Part shown: piece by piece, positions 10,023 through 20,147 of the stretch
Layout of the letters: each line of letters begins with the position of its first letter
Position numbering within the stretch: the first letter of the stretch is position 1
Assembly: GCF_023278565.1 (NCBI RefSeq)
Contig: NC_064682.1
Location: 3,968,001-4,032,000 of the forward strand
Source: Colletotrichum lupini
Lineage: Eukaryota; Ascomycota; Sordariomycetes; Glomerellales; Glomerellaceae
DNA: 64,000 bases
Direction of reading: 5' to 3'
Translations under genes and position numbers: made by a program
The notes under the pieces: model-generated
Databases searched by the model: none
What the model was told of the DNA's origin: nothing
Seen by the model: the letters and a program-made list of their open reading frames with translations, nothing else

Positions 10023-11453
10023 ATGTCATACCGAGGCGCGGCGAAGAATCCGCTGATAGTGTTATCAGACGGAGTATGGACTGGTCGAGAAGCCAACTCA
10101 GAGTCCAACGTACAACGGCTGGCAAATTTGGTGTGGGGAGACTCTGGGCTGCCTAAAGACGATGACTTCGCACACCTCCACCCTACAGGAAAGGCCCATT
10201 ATGTCAACAGCGTGCCCGTAGGTAGCACGTTCATGGAGTAGAAGACCCTTTCTTGACGATCTTCTTGAAGAGAATATGGCTAACCGAGGCCTTCAAGCCA
10301 TGTAATTCACGGTCTCAACGTCCAAGACATCGAGCAGCAATGCATAGATACCTACGAGTACCTAGTTCACGGCTACACCCCACAAGAAACCGAAATATGG
10401 ATGTTTGGTGTTTCGAAAGGAGCCTTTATCGTCCGCTCCGTTGCGGGCATGATCAATAATTGCGGGATAGCGAAGCCAGTATACGGTCTGAACGGGGATG
10501 TTGATGTTGACAAGACACACCAACTCTGCCAGGAGGTCTATCGCATCTACCGATGTTCGTCAGAAGCCAACATGCCAAAGTCAGAGCAATCGCGGATCTT
10601 TAGAAGGAAGCACAGCTGGGCGTTGATCGGAGATGGAGACGTCGTCGAATCGCCGATTCGATTCATGGGGCTTTTCGACTCGGTCGGGGAACGCGGCATC
10701 CCAGAGTTCGCGGGCGCGGTCGGCGTTGACTGGCCCAAGTTGCATGACCACCACGTATCAAGCGTCGTCTCCGAAGTCTACCACGCCGTCTCGCTACACG
10801 ACCGCCTGTACGCTTACCAGCCGTGTCTGATTTCCCGCGACACAGAGTATGGACCGTCGTACGGCATTACGGAGCGTTGGTTCCCAGGCACGCACTACGA
10901 TATCTGTCGACAAAGTTTCAAGATTGTGAGGGGCGTGCTGCCGCAGCGACTCGAGAGTCTTCTGCCGGCGTGGGCTTGGTCTAGCAAGGCGATCAAACCG
11001 AACGAGGTCTTGAGCGATCTTGTCTTCAAGTGGATGCTGGAGTGCATCGACGCACATGACCCCTCGGGACTTGTGATACCGAAGAACACGCTCTACCATG
11101 AGCTAGATGGGCTTAAATACAGTATTTTGGATGGGAAAAATACTGGCGATGGCGATGTCTACAACCACATCCTTCAATTTGCCCCGTTCGGACGGTACTT
11201 TGACCTGGTGTTGTCCACGGCCTTCGGAAAGTGGCAAGATAACCAGCTTTATAAGATGCTCTTCGCCTGCAGGCCTCGTCTAGTTCCCGAGTTCAACGCG
11301 TCAGTGTACAATTACAGAGGTCCCGATCCTAACTTGGATGGGAGAATCATACAGAAGCTGGCCAATCTCCCATCAAGTTCAACGGCACCCGAGAAGCAAC
11401 CTGAAACGCGATACCCATCGACATCATACGATGGATGGCTCTTGAGGCGATAG
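10023..11453 (+). CDS. DUF2235 / Tle1-like alpha/beta hydrolase
   Basis: Two reading frames in the same phase, joined by a proposed 69-nt intron (10229-10297), give 453 aa. The N-terminus has the family's opening strand and DG pair (LIVLSDGVW), a YVNSVPVGST segment and, after the intron, DIEQQCIDTYEYL. The nucleophile elbow is GVSKGAF (family consensus GFSRGAF), and the second-half mark IRFMGLFDSVG matches the conserved FxGxWDTVG-type block. Related domains form phospholipase effectors (Tle1) in bacteria; fungal members are largely uncharacterised. The intron acceptor and GCTAACC branch site are good, but the donor is a weak GTTCAT; without it the frame meets TAG at 10239. The gene is therefore either spliced at a weak donor or damaged there. 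Confidence 0.7.
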
Positions 11454-11723
11454 ACCTGATCGAAACTTGGTGCATTGTGTATATTGCTGGAACTCAGGCA
11501 CAATCTGTGGAGGTTTAGCTCATGGAGATAAGTGCACTACGGGTGTAATATGGATACCATGCTTGCATGGGCTGGCAAACAACTTCGCACATATTCTCTA
11601 TGATTGTGTACTAATACCTAATTACGACTATGAGTTATCTCGTCTCCAATGAAATTCTTTCTTGTCGCTGGTCTTATGAAGTCGAAAATCTAAACTTTAA
11701 GGAAAATGGTCGTTCAGTCGTTA

Positions 11724-13860
11724 TTAACACTCGGGGAGGCGTATTTGACCCCCCTTCCGCGTCCATGGGTGAAACAAGCTCTTGGTCCACTCCCAAGTAT
11801 GAATGGCCATGCTCATCGTGCCGAACAAGAAAAAGGGTATCAAGGTGTTGGCGATCATGTATAGCATACCGCCAGACCGCTTGACGATGTCGTAAAGCTC
11901 GCCACGAATGATGCGCAGCGACTCCTCCTCGTTCTTCCAGGGCCCCACAAGGCGGAACTTTGCATTGAAGTTGCTACCCATAGCCCAAGTGTACAAGGCC
12001 TTGAAACCCTTGGAGTAGACATAGCTGAACCGTGGTGCTGAGCCCATGTCTAGGGCTAGCTGGTATACGTAGCTCTCGTGGTCGACACCGCGCTTTTCGG
12101 CCCACGGGTCTCTGCCACATCGAGGGTGGAGTTTCCAGTCGATATCGTAGCCGGGTAGGGCGTTCGGATCCAAAGTGAGTCCTTTCGACGGTATTGTTAG
12201 GCCAGGGACGTTAGGATACTTGGATCTGAGTAGTTGAAGGATCCAGTATTGGGTCTGCACCTCGGCGAGGGTGGGAATTGCACCTGGGAAGCTATGTTAG
12301 AAGCAACATTCGTAGGGAACATCTGTGGTTGAAGACCTTACCCAAATTCGGCCGCACGAAGCCAATAAACCCTACTGATACATCGCTGCTGTGGTAGATG
12401 GCTCGTACATCGGCTGTGTCGGGTGTGCCATAGCTCTTATCGAGGAAAGGGAAGCGGCGGGTGTAGCCAGTTGCAAATAGAATAACATCAGGCTTCACCA
12501 CCATCTGCTTTATCTTCTCCGACTCTGGTCTACCGGTGTCGCGGAAGTGCAACACACCATCGTCGTCAACATACTCGGGCCAAGGCGCAACGTCAATGTA
12601 TCGACCCTTGGTGTCGACGTCAAGCTCTTTGATGTAGAAGAAGAATCGGCGTATCCGCTCCATGGCCGAAAGAGGCGGCCGCCAAGGCGCTGATAGGTAT
12701 GGCACAGCACGAGTGGATTTGGCCGGGAAGACTGCGATCTTTGGTTAGCCGGTTCCTGGATATGTTGGTGCGGATGACTGCATACAGTGATCGATGTGCA
12801 TCCTCTCCCGACGCATGCCGCCGACATGTTGGTCCCAGCCCTCAAGCGTCCCACCAATTAGCGAGAATGTAACGTCGATCTGTTGGTTGTAAAAATCCCA
12901 AAGCAGTTGGCTCGACTGCAATTTCTGGGGAACATATGCAGTGTCGAAGAGACTAGCGATGGAACAGTCAACGGGTTTATCGTTTACTTTGCTATTCCTG
13001 CCCCAGAACCCGAACATGATTGGTGTCGGTGCAGTCTACGACAAGTCAATATCAACCTACACAAATATATCTTCAAAACATCGAGGCTTACCTTGGGTGC
13101 AACGACGAATCCATCTCGGTGGCACATCACAACATGTTGAACGGTTTCTGTCGTCGCCGCGAGTTGACCGAGGTCTTGACCAGTCTCTCCCGTGCCGACG
13201 ATGACGACGGTGGGTTTATCGCTCTTGACATCTCGTAGTTGATCTCGGCTCTTGAATTGCGATGAGTGGAGGACCTTGGGGACCTTCTCCAGCCCCGGAA
13301 TGTCAGGAATACGGGGTTCGAGGTTGAGTCCGGAGCAGACGGCAACGGCATCACAGTCGTAGTCGAAGGTTGTGCCATCTTTGCGGGCGACGGTGACGAT
13401 ATGCCCTCCGCCATCTACTCTTTCAGTGCGAGTGACCTTAGACGAGCATTCGATGTGAGGTCGGAGCTCGAACCGATCACAGTATTCGTTTAGGTACTGT
13501 ACATAGACAGCCGGGGTGACATAATCAGCGGCATCTCGGGGCAGGCGGTGATCGGAGAAGGCGGTCAGGTATTTAGACGAGACGAGCTATGGCCATGCTG
13601 TCAGTCGCAACAAACCTTTCTCTCTATCCGATGGGAATGCATGGTTTGAGGAATAGACAGTGGGTTGAGTTCAGTAGTGGCAAACTTACTTCAGCGTCCT
13701 CGTACACTCGATACTTGAACGTGCCTCCGATATCATCCTCGGCCTCAAAGACCCGGATCTGGATAGGTTCAATCGCGAAGAACAAGTGTGCCCATTTCAG
13801 ATATCTCGCCGTCGCCAGACCCGCGGGTCCGGCACCGATGACAGCGACTTTGAGAGGCAT
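11724..13860 (-). CDS. flavin-containing monooxygenase (FMO / dimethylaniline-type)
   Basis: Five exons on the minus strand: 13860-13690, 13586-13092, 13035-12786, 12731-12342 and 12283-11724. All phases match and the product is 621 aa. The FAD Rossmann motif GAGPAGLATA is at residues 9-18. The second (NADPH) dinucleotide motif is GTGETGQD, and the FMO/BVMO C-terminal ATGY box is in VILFATGYTRRFP. These enzymes use NADPH and O2 through a C4a-hydroperoxyflavin to oxygenate N, S or ketone substrates. A hydrophobic segment near the C-terminus (about residues 565-590, MLYMIANTLIPFFLFGTM) suggests membrane association, as in many FMOs. The junction HIDH/FFPAK across intron 3 is family-typical. The substrate cannot be told; no other biosynthetic genes adjoin it. 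Confidence 0.88.
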
Positions 13861-14402
13861 ATTCGGTTAGCGTGCGTGGCCGTGAACTTTCGACGTGCCC
13901 TATCTGCAGGGTCCTCCGATGTCGTGAAACATGAAGGGACGTCTTTCAAGAAGGGGGCACCACCCTCCACCGCCACGAGAGAATAGCAGAAAGCGAGAAG
14001 GTAAGGGCACGAGGGATAGCGGGAAATTTGGTGAGGGAGTGGGAGAAAAGTCCGCTCATGAGACGATGTGGGAAAACGGTCGGGTCTTATGGCTTACCTC
14101 ACACCTTGGACTAGCATCGTCCGCACAGACAACGCGGTACACCTTAGTCTAGCGACGACGGCGAATCTCGGTGGGTGGAAGGGGAACCGAAGGGGAGGGA
14201 GGTGTGGTAGCGAAGATGGAACGGTCAAATTCTGGTTTGGGTCGGCCCAGTCCAGTCTCGTCTGGTCTGGTCTTACTTTGCCTTCCCGAGTCTCTCGTTT
14301 TCCCGACAGCCCGCCAGGAGTACCGGTAATAGAGAGAGAGAACCCCTACTCCAAGGCCAGGAATAGGAAGAGGAAAGGAACCGGACCTAACACCGAGCTA
14401 AT

Positions 14403-14435
14403 GGTTCGGGGCCCATACGTGCGTATGGGCGAACC
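14403..14435. repeat. 33-bp inverted repeat (hairpin)
   Basis: Outer arms GGTTCG/CGAACC and inner arms GCCCATACG/CGTATGGGC surround a TG centre. The only unpaired bases in the stem are GG on the left arm at 14409-14410. It lies about 540 bp upstream of the FMO start and outside any gene. Confidence 0.6.
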
Positions 14436-14616
14436 AGTCCGTCGGAGGGATCCTCTCGACCCTCCCATGCTAGTGAACCCAATTGTGAGGTTCGGTCGTG
14501 GTGGATAGACCTTGCCAAGGGTGCAGTAGCGCCACTTAGTCCCATGCGACAACGAGGTCTTTCCTTGTTCTCGTCATCAGACCCTCGAGACCTAAGCGGG
14601 GTAGGCAATATCTCCA

Positions 14617-14632
14617 GCGGGGCGGTCCCCGC
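14617..14632. repeat. GC-rich 6-bp hairpin
   Basis: GCGGGG-CGGT-CCCCGC, flanked by further complementary CTC/GAG. It lies 180 bp right of the larger hairpin in the same GC-rich non-coding section. Confidence 0.45.
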
Positions 14633-16218
14633 GAGAGGGATCGGCTCTTGCGTGGTGTGTGGTTTTTGGATTCCATTGTCTTAGATTGGCCGAGGATGTC
14701 GTCTTTCCTCTCTTCGGGAATGTGATATGTGGGAACCTCTCATATCATTTTGGAGCCCCTCAACCCTCTGGGTCCGGTACTTGAGAGTTGGGACGTGTGG
14801 AGTTACCAGTGTTTATGGAAACTCACTGGGATTCGCGTCAAGGTATCTTCTGCTAAGACTCGCAATCGACAAGATGACTTGTCCCATCCGGCCAACTTTG
14901 CGAATCAGTGACCACTCGGTCTGGGCCCGGCGTTCATTTTGGCTCAAGTCTCAGGGGCACAAAGACAGCCGCCATGCAGCGCCGCGGCGTAGCCCCAAAT
15001 GCTGCAAGACAAAGCGTAACGGCGCCCCCGGTGGTTCCGGCGATTTCGTCCGGGCTAGTCTCGCGTGAGTCTGGCGCCTGCCTGGGTGCGCCTGGCATCC
15101 TCTGGCCCAAGCTGCGTTGCCACACCCGCGTCGCCGACTCGAAACTCAATCTGCTGTCATGTCTGTCATTTTGGATTACGGTGTGTGATGAGTGAGCCGT
15201 TTTACGTGCGTACTTTTGTTTGTGATGATAACTGGCTCGTCGGCTAATGTCTGTCACATTTCTGCAAACATATCAACTTCCATGACGGCGTCACATCGCC
15301 AACTCTCCACGTCGAAAAGTCAAACCGTTCTGACCGCCACTTCGATTCCGAAACTTGATCCTGTCAATCGGACCCGGACGACTGGGTCATTAAACATCCT
15401 TCTCGGTCAGGGAGACCTCCACCTGTCCTCAAACTTCATTGGTCTCGGCGCCGTAGCATGAGTCTCTTCCCGCCCCTTTCGTCACCTTATGGCCGAACCA
15501 CCATGATGTCCACATGCTGCATTCGTCTGCTGTTGCATAGCCGTTATCCACAGCTTCAAGAAGTTTCGCTGGATTCTCCTCCACCGCTGGTTGAGCGCTC
15601 CCCTTTTCGTCGCCAATGATTCTTCTACGATCGCCATGATCCTTGCCTGGGAGCATATGCGGCACATCCGCAATTCCCGTCCTGCTTGCGGATAGTCCCG
15701 CGCGTCCCCAAGATGGGGCTGCCAGTTGACTGCACTGCATTTTACTGACGAGTCTTGACCAGTGAGACAGAAGCCAAGATGTTAGGATCCAGTTTGCGGA
15801 AGTCGTTTGCCAGGATCCATGGCATGCTTTGGTCTTACACGTATTTGTAGATAGTAGCGAGGCACTAGGCGCCGACATCCACCTACCAGCGACTCGCGTT
15901 GATTACGGCACTGGGAAGACAACCCCTGCTGATAACCAAAGATACGACATTCTACGACTCATTGATTGCATAGATCTCAACGGCACGTTGAGCAAAGCGA
16001 AGCCGCGAGCTATGCGACAGATTTTCGCAAGAGTTTCCAATCTCCTTGTTGAAGACTAAGCGCAATCTGACAAGTTTGATACCTTCAATGACCAGCGTTG
16101 GATTTCTGTTCTCGTCCAACTCTAGGCTTCACCAACTTGAAGTCGCGAAACTCAACAAACTCTGAATCACCTTGACCCTTGAGCATGTAGGCCTTGAAAT
16201 GGAGAAATACTATTGTAG

Positions 16219-18051
16219 CTAGGGTGCAAGCTCGGCAACCGTCGGAACTCCATCGCTTTGCGCGCGCGAAGGCCCCATTGGTCTCATTTGAACCCGGCCG
16301 CCCCCCTTTGCCCTCTCACCCACTACTTTTCTCAGGTTGTCCAATGCTAATTCATCTTTCCGTCTCGTCTCCTTCGGGGGTTCTTCCATAACTAGAGGCT
16401 CATCACTGCTCGCCGGTATGAAGAACCAAGGACGAGCAACCCAGTTAGGCATCCCGCTCGGTTTCGGTGAATAGTTGACGTAAAACGGCAATGTTAACTC
16501 CATGATTCCAACCTCTTTGCGGAACGCGACATCATCGAACTTGGCATGGATATCCGTGTTCATGATGCTGATCTTGCTCCAAGGAGCGACAGCAGCCTCG
16601 GTGATTTTATCGACTGTTACATGAGTTGCCAGATTGATTCCGGACCAAGACGCAAGAGAGGCCGTCGTGCCCATCTTGAATCTCTTCAGTGCCGTCATGT
16701 TGCTGCTCCAGTGGTCGAGCAGCTCATGCCAGGACAAGCTGGAGTGGTAAAACTCGGTCCAAGTGTCGTCGACAAGATCAATGTCCCACGTGGCTGGCAA
16801 GTACCCACGATTCGAGACTTCAACGTCGTTGCCGTCGGCGTCTTGGACAGTAACTATGGTGTAGTTGCGGTCTCGGTCCATATCCCAAATCTCCCATTGA
16901 GGGATTGTACAGTATGCTTTCGATACCACCACGCATTCATCGAGGTATAGCTCCTCTATCCCGCCAGCTAAGCTCTGACTTCCGAGAGAAGCAAACCAGT
17001 CTAGCTGCCATTCATGACTGAAGCAGTATCTTCCCAGACCTAGGACCTTCAAGTGCGGAAATCCAGAGCCTGGTCCGCTGCCGGGATTGATGAGTCTGAA
17101 GTCAAACTTGGGTTGGTAGCCCCAGATATCGTCGTAGTAAAGAGACAAGGTTGTCAGGTTACAGGCGAGCTGTGGTTTGAACCACGATGTGAGTTCGCGA
17201 AGATAGAGATCTTGCCACTGGTAATTGTACTCAGTCGGCTCATCCTCCAAGTTGTCCCACAACGAGTTGTCCGGGTCATCGGGTGCTACCATCAACTTTA
17301 CACTTTTGAGCGTTGAAAGGGCCATGACTTGCTGGAAGATGGGCCAATCCGCGAGGTGCTTCCGATGCAATGGGTCTTCCGTACCATGATCTTGGCCCTC
17401 GTTGATATCCTCAGCTAGATTGAAAATGGCCAATTCCTCTAGCTGGATTTTGGGAAATCCGCCATCAATCAGCCTGTTCTCTACGCTCCAAGACATGTCC
17501 GGGGTTTTCAAGTCTCCCATCCAGGCAAAGTCGTCAGACGTCCCCAGGCTCTGCGACAATTGAACCAGATCCTGATCATCTTTACTACCGCCGTGTATGC
17601 AGTAAAAGGCAACAAGAATGACAAAGCGCCGAAAGCTGTAAATATCATAGAAACGATAACTCGTGGAGTTATTCGGTTCAGCGTTCTCGTCGCCGTCATC
17701 TGCATAGTCGGTAAACTTCAAGTTCAGAACTTTGAGCCCGGAGAAGTATCTGAGGTAGGGTAAAGCCTCAAGGAAGTCCATAGGGAAAGGGCAGTAATCC
17801 AGAACCGCGCGAGCATCACATGTGACCTCTCTCACATGTCGCCGAAGGTTTGCATCTTTGGCAATGTGCGTGAACCGGTCGCAGAAGGGTGGCTTGAGTG
17901 AGATATGCTGGAATGATCTGGGAGTTGCTGCGGCGGACAGAATCTTGCTCCCCAGCCGAGCGGCGTGAGCCGTCGACTTTGAAGTGTGCGCAAAGATAAG
18001 TCCCAGAACCTCTTGGGGTAAATACGATACTCGGGATGGATTCTCGGCCAT
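16219..18051 (-). CDS. F-box-like domain protein
   Basis: A single uninterrupted frame of 610 aa starting MAENPSRVSYLPQEVLGLIFAH. The first 50 residues fit a short fungal F-box: LPQEVLGLIF, then a helix with AARLGSKILSAAATPRSFQHISL. The remainder has scattered leucine-rich stretches (LRYFSGLKVLNLKF, LEELAIFNLAEDI, FPHLKVLGLGRYCF, IEELYLDECVV) that suggest an irregular LRR-like array. Such proteins usually bring substrates to SCF ubiquitin ligases, but the target is unknown. The C-terminal 60 residues are charged and probably disordered. A neighbour-based function cannot be given. Confidence 0.75.
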   Translation of the reverse strand: MAENPSRVSYLPQEVLGLIFAHTSKSTAHAARLGSKILSAAATPRSFQHISLKPPFCDRFTHIAKDANLRRHVREVTCDARAVLDYCPFPMDFLEALPYLRYFSGLKVLNLKFTDYADDGDENAEPNNSTSYRFYDIYSFRRFVILVAFYCIHGGSKDDQDLVQLSQSLGTSDDFAWMGDLKTPDMSWSVENRLIDGGFPKIQLEELAIFNLAEDINEGQDHGTEDPLHRKHLADWPIFQQVMALSTLKSVKLMVAPDDPDNSLWDNLEDEPTEYNYQWQDLYLRELTSWFKPQLACNLTTLSLYYDDIWGYQPKFDFRLINPGSGPGSGFPHLKVLGLGRYCFSHEWQLDWFASLGSQSLAGGIEELYLDECVVVSKAYCTIPQWEIWDMDRDRNYTIVTVQDADGNDVEVSNRGYLPATWDIDLVDDTWTEFYHSSLSWHELLDHWSSNMTALKRFKMGTTASLASWSGINLATHVTVDKITEAAVAPWSKISIMNTDIHAKFDDVAFRKEVGIMELTLPFYVNYSPKPSGMPNWVARPWFFIPASSDEPLVMEEPPKETRRKDELALDNLRKVVGERAKGGGRVQMRPMGPSRAQSDGVPTVAELAP

Positions 18052-19566
18052 TCTTTAATGCCACACAGTCGGCGAGAGGAGGCTTCGCGATGAGCAGGCC
18101 GCGGTCGCGTCGTAGTCGGGTCCGGATTGAGGGGGAAACTAAAATCCAGATGGCGAGCTAGGTACGGATACTGTAGCCTGCAAACAACTACAGCCCCACA
18201 CTCTCAGTGCGCGGCAAATGATGTTGAAGCATCGCCTACATACCTTACTCACCTCAGTCGAAACTCTTTCAAACATTGCCTAGACACCTGTAAAAAGCCA
18301 TGTATCTAAGTGTTTCTGCAATATTGACTTATGCAGCATGCGCAGTGTTCTCAATACCCTAGACTTGACCAGAGGTGGATAGGCGAACTCAGAGATCAGC
18401 TCTTCCTACTTCGTACTTTACGTAAGTATCTTAACCCTCGTGTTGAACCGGGCTTACCCACTTGTGGTAGCCTCGCTATCCTCCAGGTAGTTCTGGTTCC
18501 TCCTTTGGGGAAACCTTTCGAGCTGAATGAGGTTTGGTTGACTTTCACGGAAAGTTTCGCTGCTTGAACCTTTCTTTCTGTGCCCGTAATAAGGAAAAAA
18601 AGTGAAACCAACTTCTGCGCGTTTTCAGAATTGTCGGCTTTGGTCATGTCTGCAGCAACCTTTCCCTCTGCTACTTCACTTCAGTTGCTTAACTACTTGC
18701 AGACAACCAACCCAACGAACTCTGATGGTGCTTTTATTCACTGAACAGTTCAAGAGCCTAGGTTGAGTTGATTTTGATTGAGTGTATTACTGATGATATG
18801 TGTACATCGCCGACCATTGATGCGATTTTGTCGAACATTGTTGACGCCGGAGAGGCAGCTCTTATTTAGCATTGCCTCCTGTCATTGTACAGTATTCTAA
18901 TGCTTAAGTCGATCGTGCTACTTTTGACAGGGTCGAGACTACCCACACCAATTAAAACCTCATGTCTTCTGTATTCTCATTACTCTGGCGTGCATCCAAT
19001 GAAGGATCGAACGCCATCGACGCGTCATGTTAGTTTCCTCGTGAATTCTAACCTGCAGCGTGGCGACTCAAAGTGCGTGGTTTCATGGCAGTTGACTGAA
19101 ATTTAGAAGCCAGAATATTCAGCGATAGAAGGTCATTTTCGCGGTGATCAAGGATGCATTGTTTCCGATTGAGAATCGTCAAGTCCAGCGGTTAGCTGAC
19201 AGCCAAGGCCACGAAGTCCCAGAGTGATCTCCGCTTGGTTGGTTTACTCTACACAAAGTCAGGAAATCCACAGGTAGTCTGGTCGGGCCAATTGTGTTAA
19301 CGCGCTTCATGCAAGTTATGGCTTGGGGTTTGGGTAAGAGCAGACATTGGTCAGGATCCTTGCCATCTTCAAGCCATTAGGAATAAAAAACGGGCCACCT
19401 CTGTTGGAACGCGGTCGTTCTTTGTTGGTTCAGACCGTTCCTCCCGTCAATCCCTCAGCTTCATTCTTCCGACTTTCTCGACTTCCCGGGTCGAGAGGAG
19501 AACGCACCCCATCACCCGTATCACTCACTCGCCTTCTTCTGTATCACTTTTACATGCAATACAAAG
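18052..19566. other. intergenic between divergent F-box-like and methyltransferase genes
   Basis: About 1.5 kb that should contain both promoters. No coding segment is supported. A pyrimidine-rich leader (19,430-19,560) precedes the methyltransferase ATG. Confidence 0.5.
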
Positions 19567-19942
19567 ATGCCTACCGACCCCAACCAATCAGAGCCTTGCG
19601 ATGAGCCTGATGGAGACTTGAAGCATGTACCGTTTGGCGACAGCAGTGGCTCGTTCTCCTCCTCATTTTCGTCTGCTGATAAGCTTGATGGAACCGAATC
19701 TCTGATTTCCAATCTTCGACTCTTTAGTTTTGAAAATAAACGACGCTATCACAAGTATAAAGAGGGCCGCTACATGTTACCAAACGATGATATTGAACAG
19801 GACCGAGAGGATATAAAACACGCTATGATAGTACACGTCTACAATAGGGCTTTACACAATGCCCCTTTGCGCAACCCACAAAGAGTTCTCGATATAGGAA
19901 CCGGCACTAGTATTTAGGCCATGGAAAGTGAGTTTTATTTTA

Positions 19943-20147
19943 TATTAGTATCCCTATTACAGGGTAGTTAGTTCGAACCGTAGTTAACGAAGAGATTAAT
20001 TAAACTATATAAATATCTATATAATAAGTATAAAAAGGAGGTTTTAACCGTAGGTTAAGCTAGCTACGATAATCGTAAATAGGGCCCTTAATTAGCCCCT
20101 ATATAGTCGGCTATATACTGCGGTTAAATTAGACTTTTAATCCGATA
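19943..20147 (-). repeat. 3' LTR of Copia copy 1
   Basis: 205 bp, with ends TATTAGTATCCC and TCCGATA where the unmutated form would be TGTTAG...CCGACA. It is RIP-changed along its whole length, including the edge that touches the methyltransferase exon side. Confidence 0.88.

Larger units (their letters stand above)
13861..16218. other. intergenic with strong inverted repeats
   Basis: About 2.36 kb, the longest gene-free stretch in the left half. The part nearest 13.9 kb should contain the FMO promoter. The 14.2-14.7 kb section is GC-rich and carries two perfect hairpins (listed separately). Reading frames such as the one at 15,429-15,878 (minus) have no recognisable domain or signal and a composition unlike the real genes here, so I do not call them. 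Confidence 0.5.

Noticed and set aside
15429..15878. Minus-strand frame of about 149 codons
   Set aside because: No family likeness, no transmembrane or signal features, and no supporting splice structure; treated as chance.
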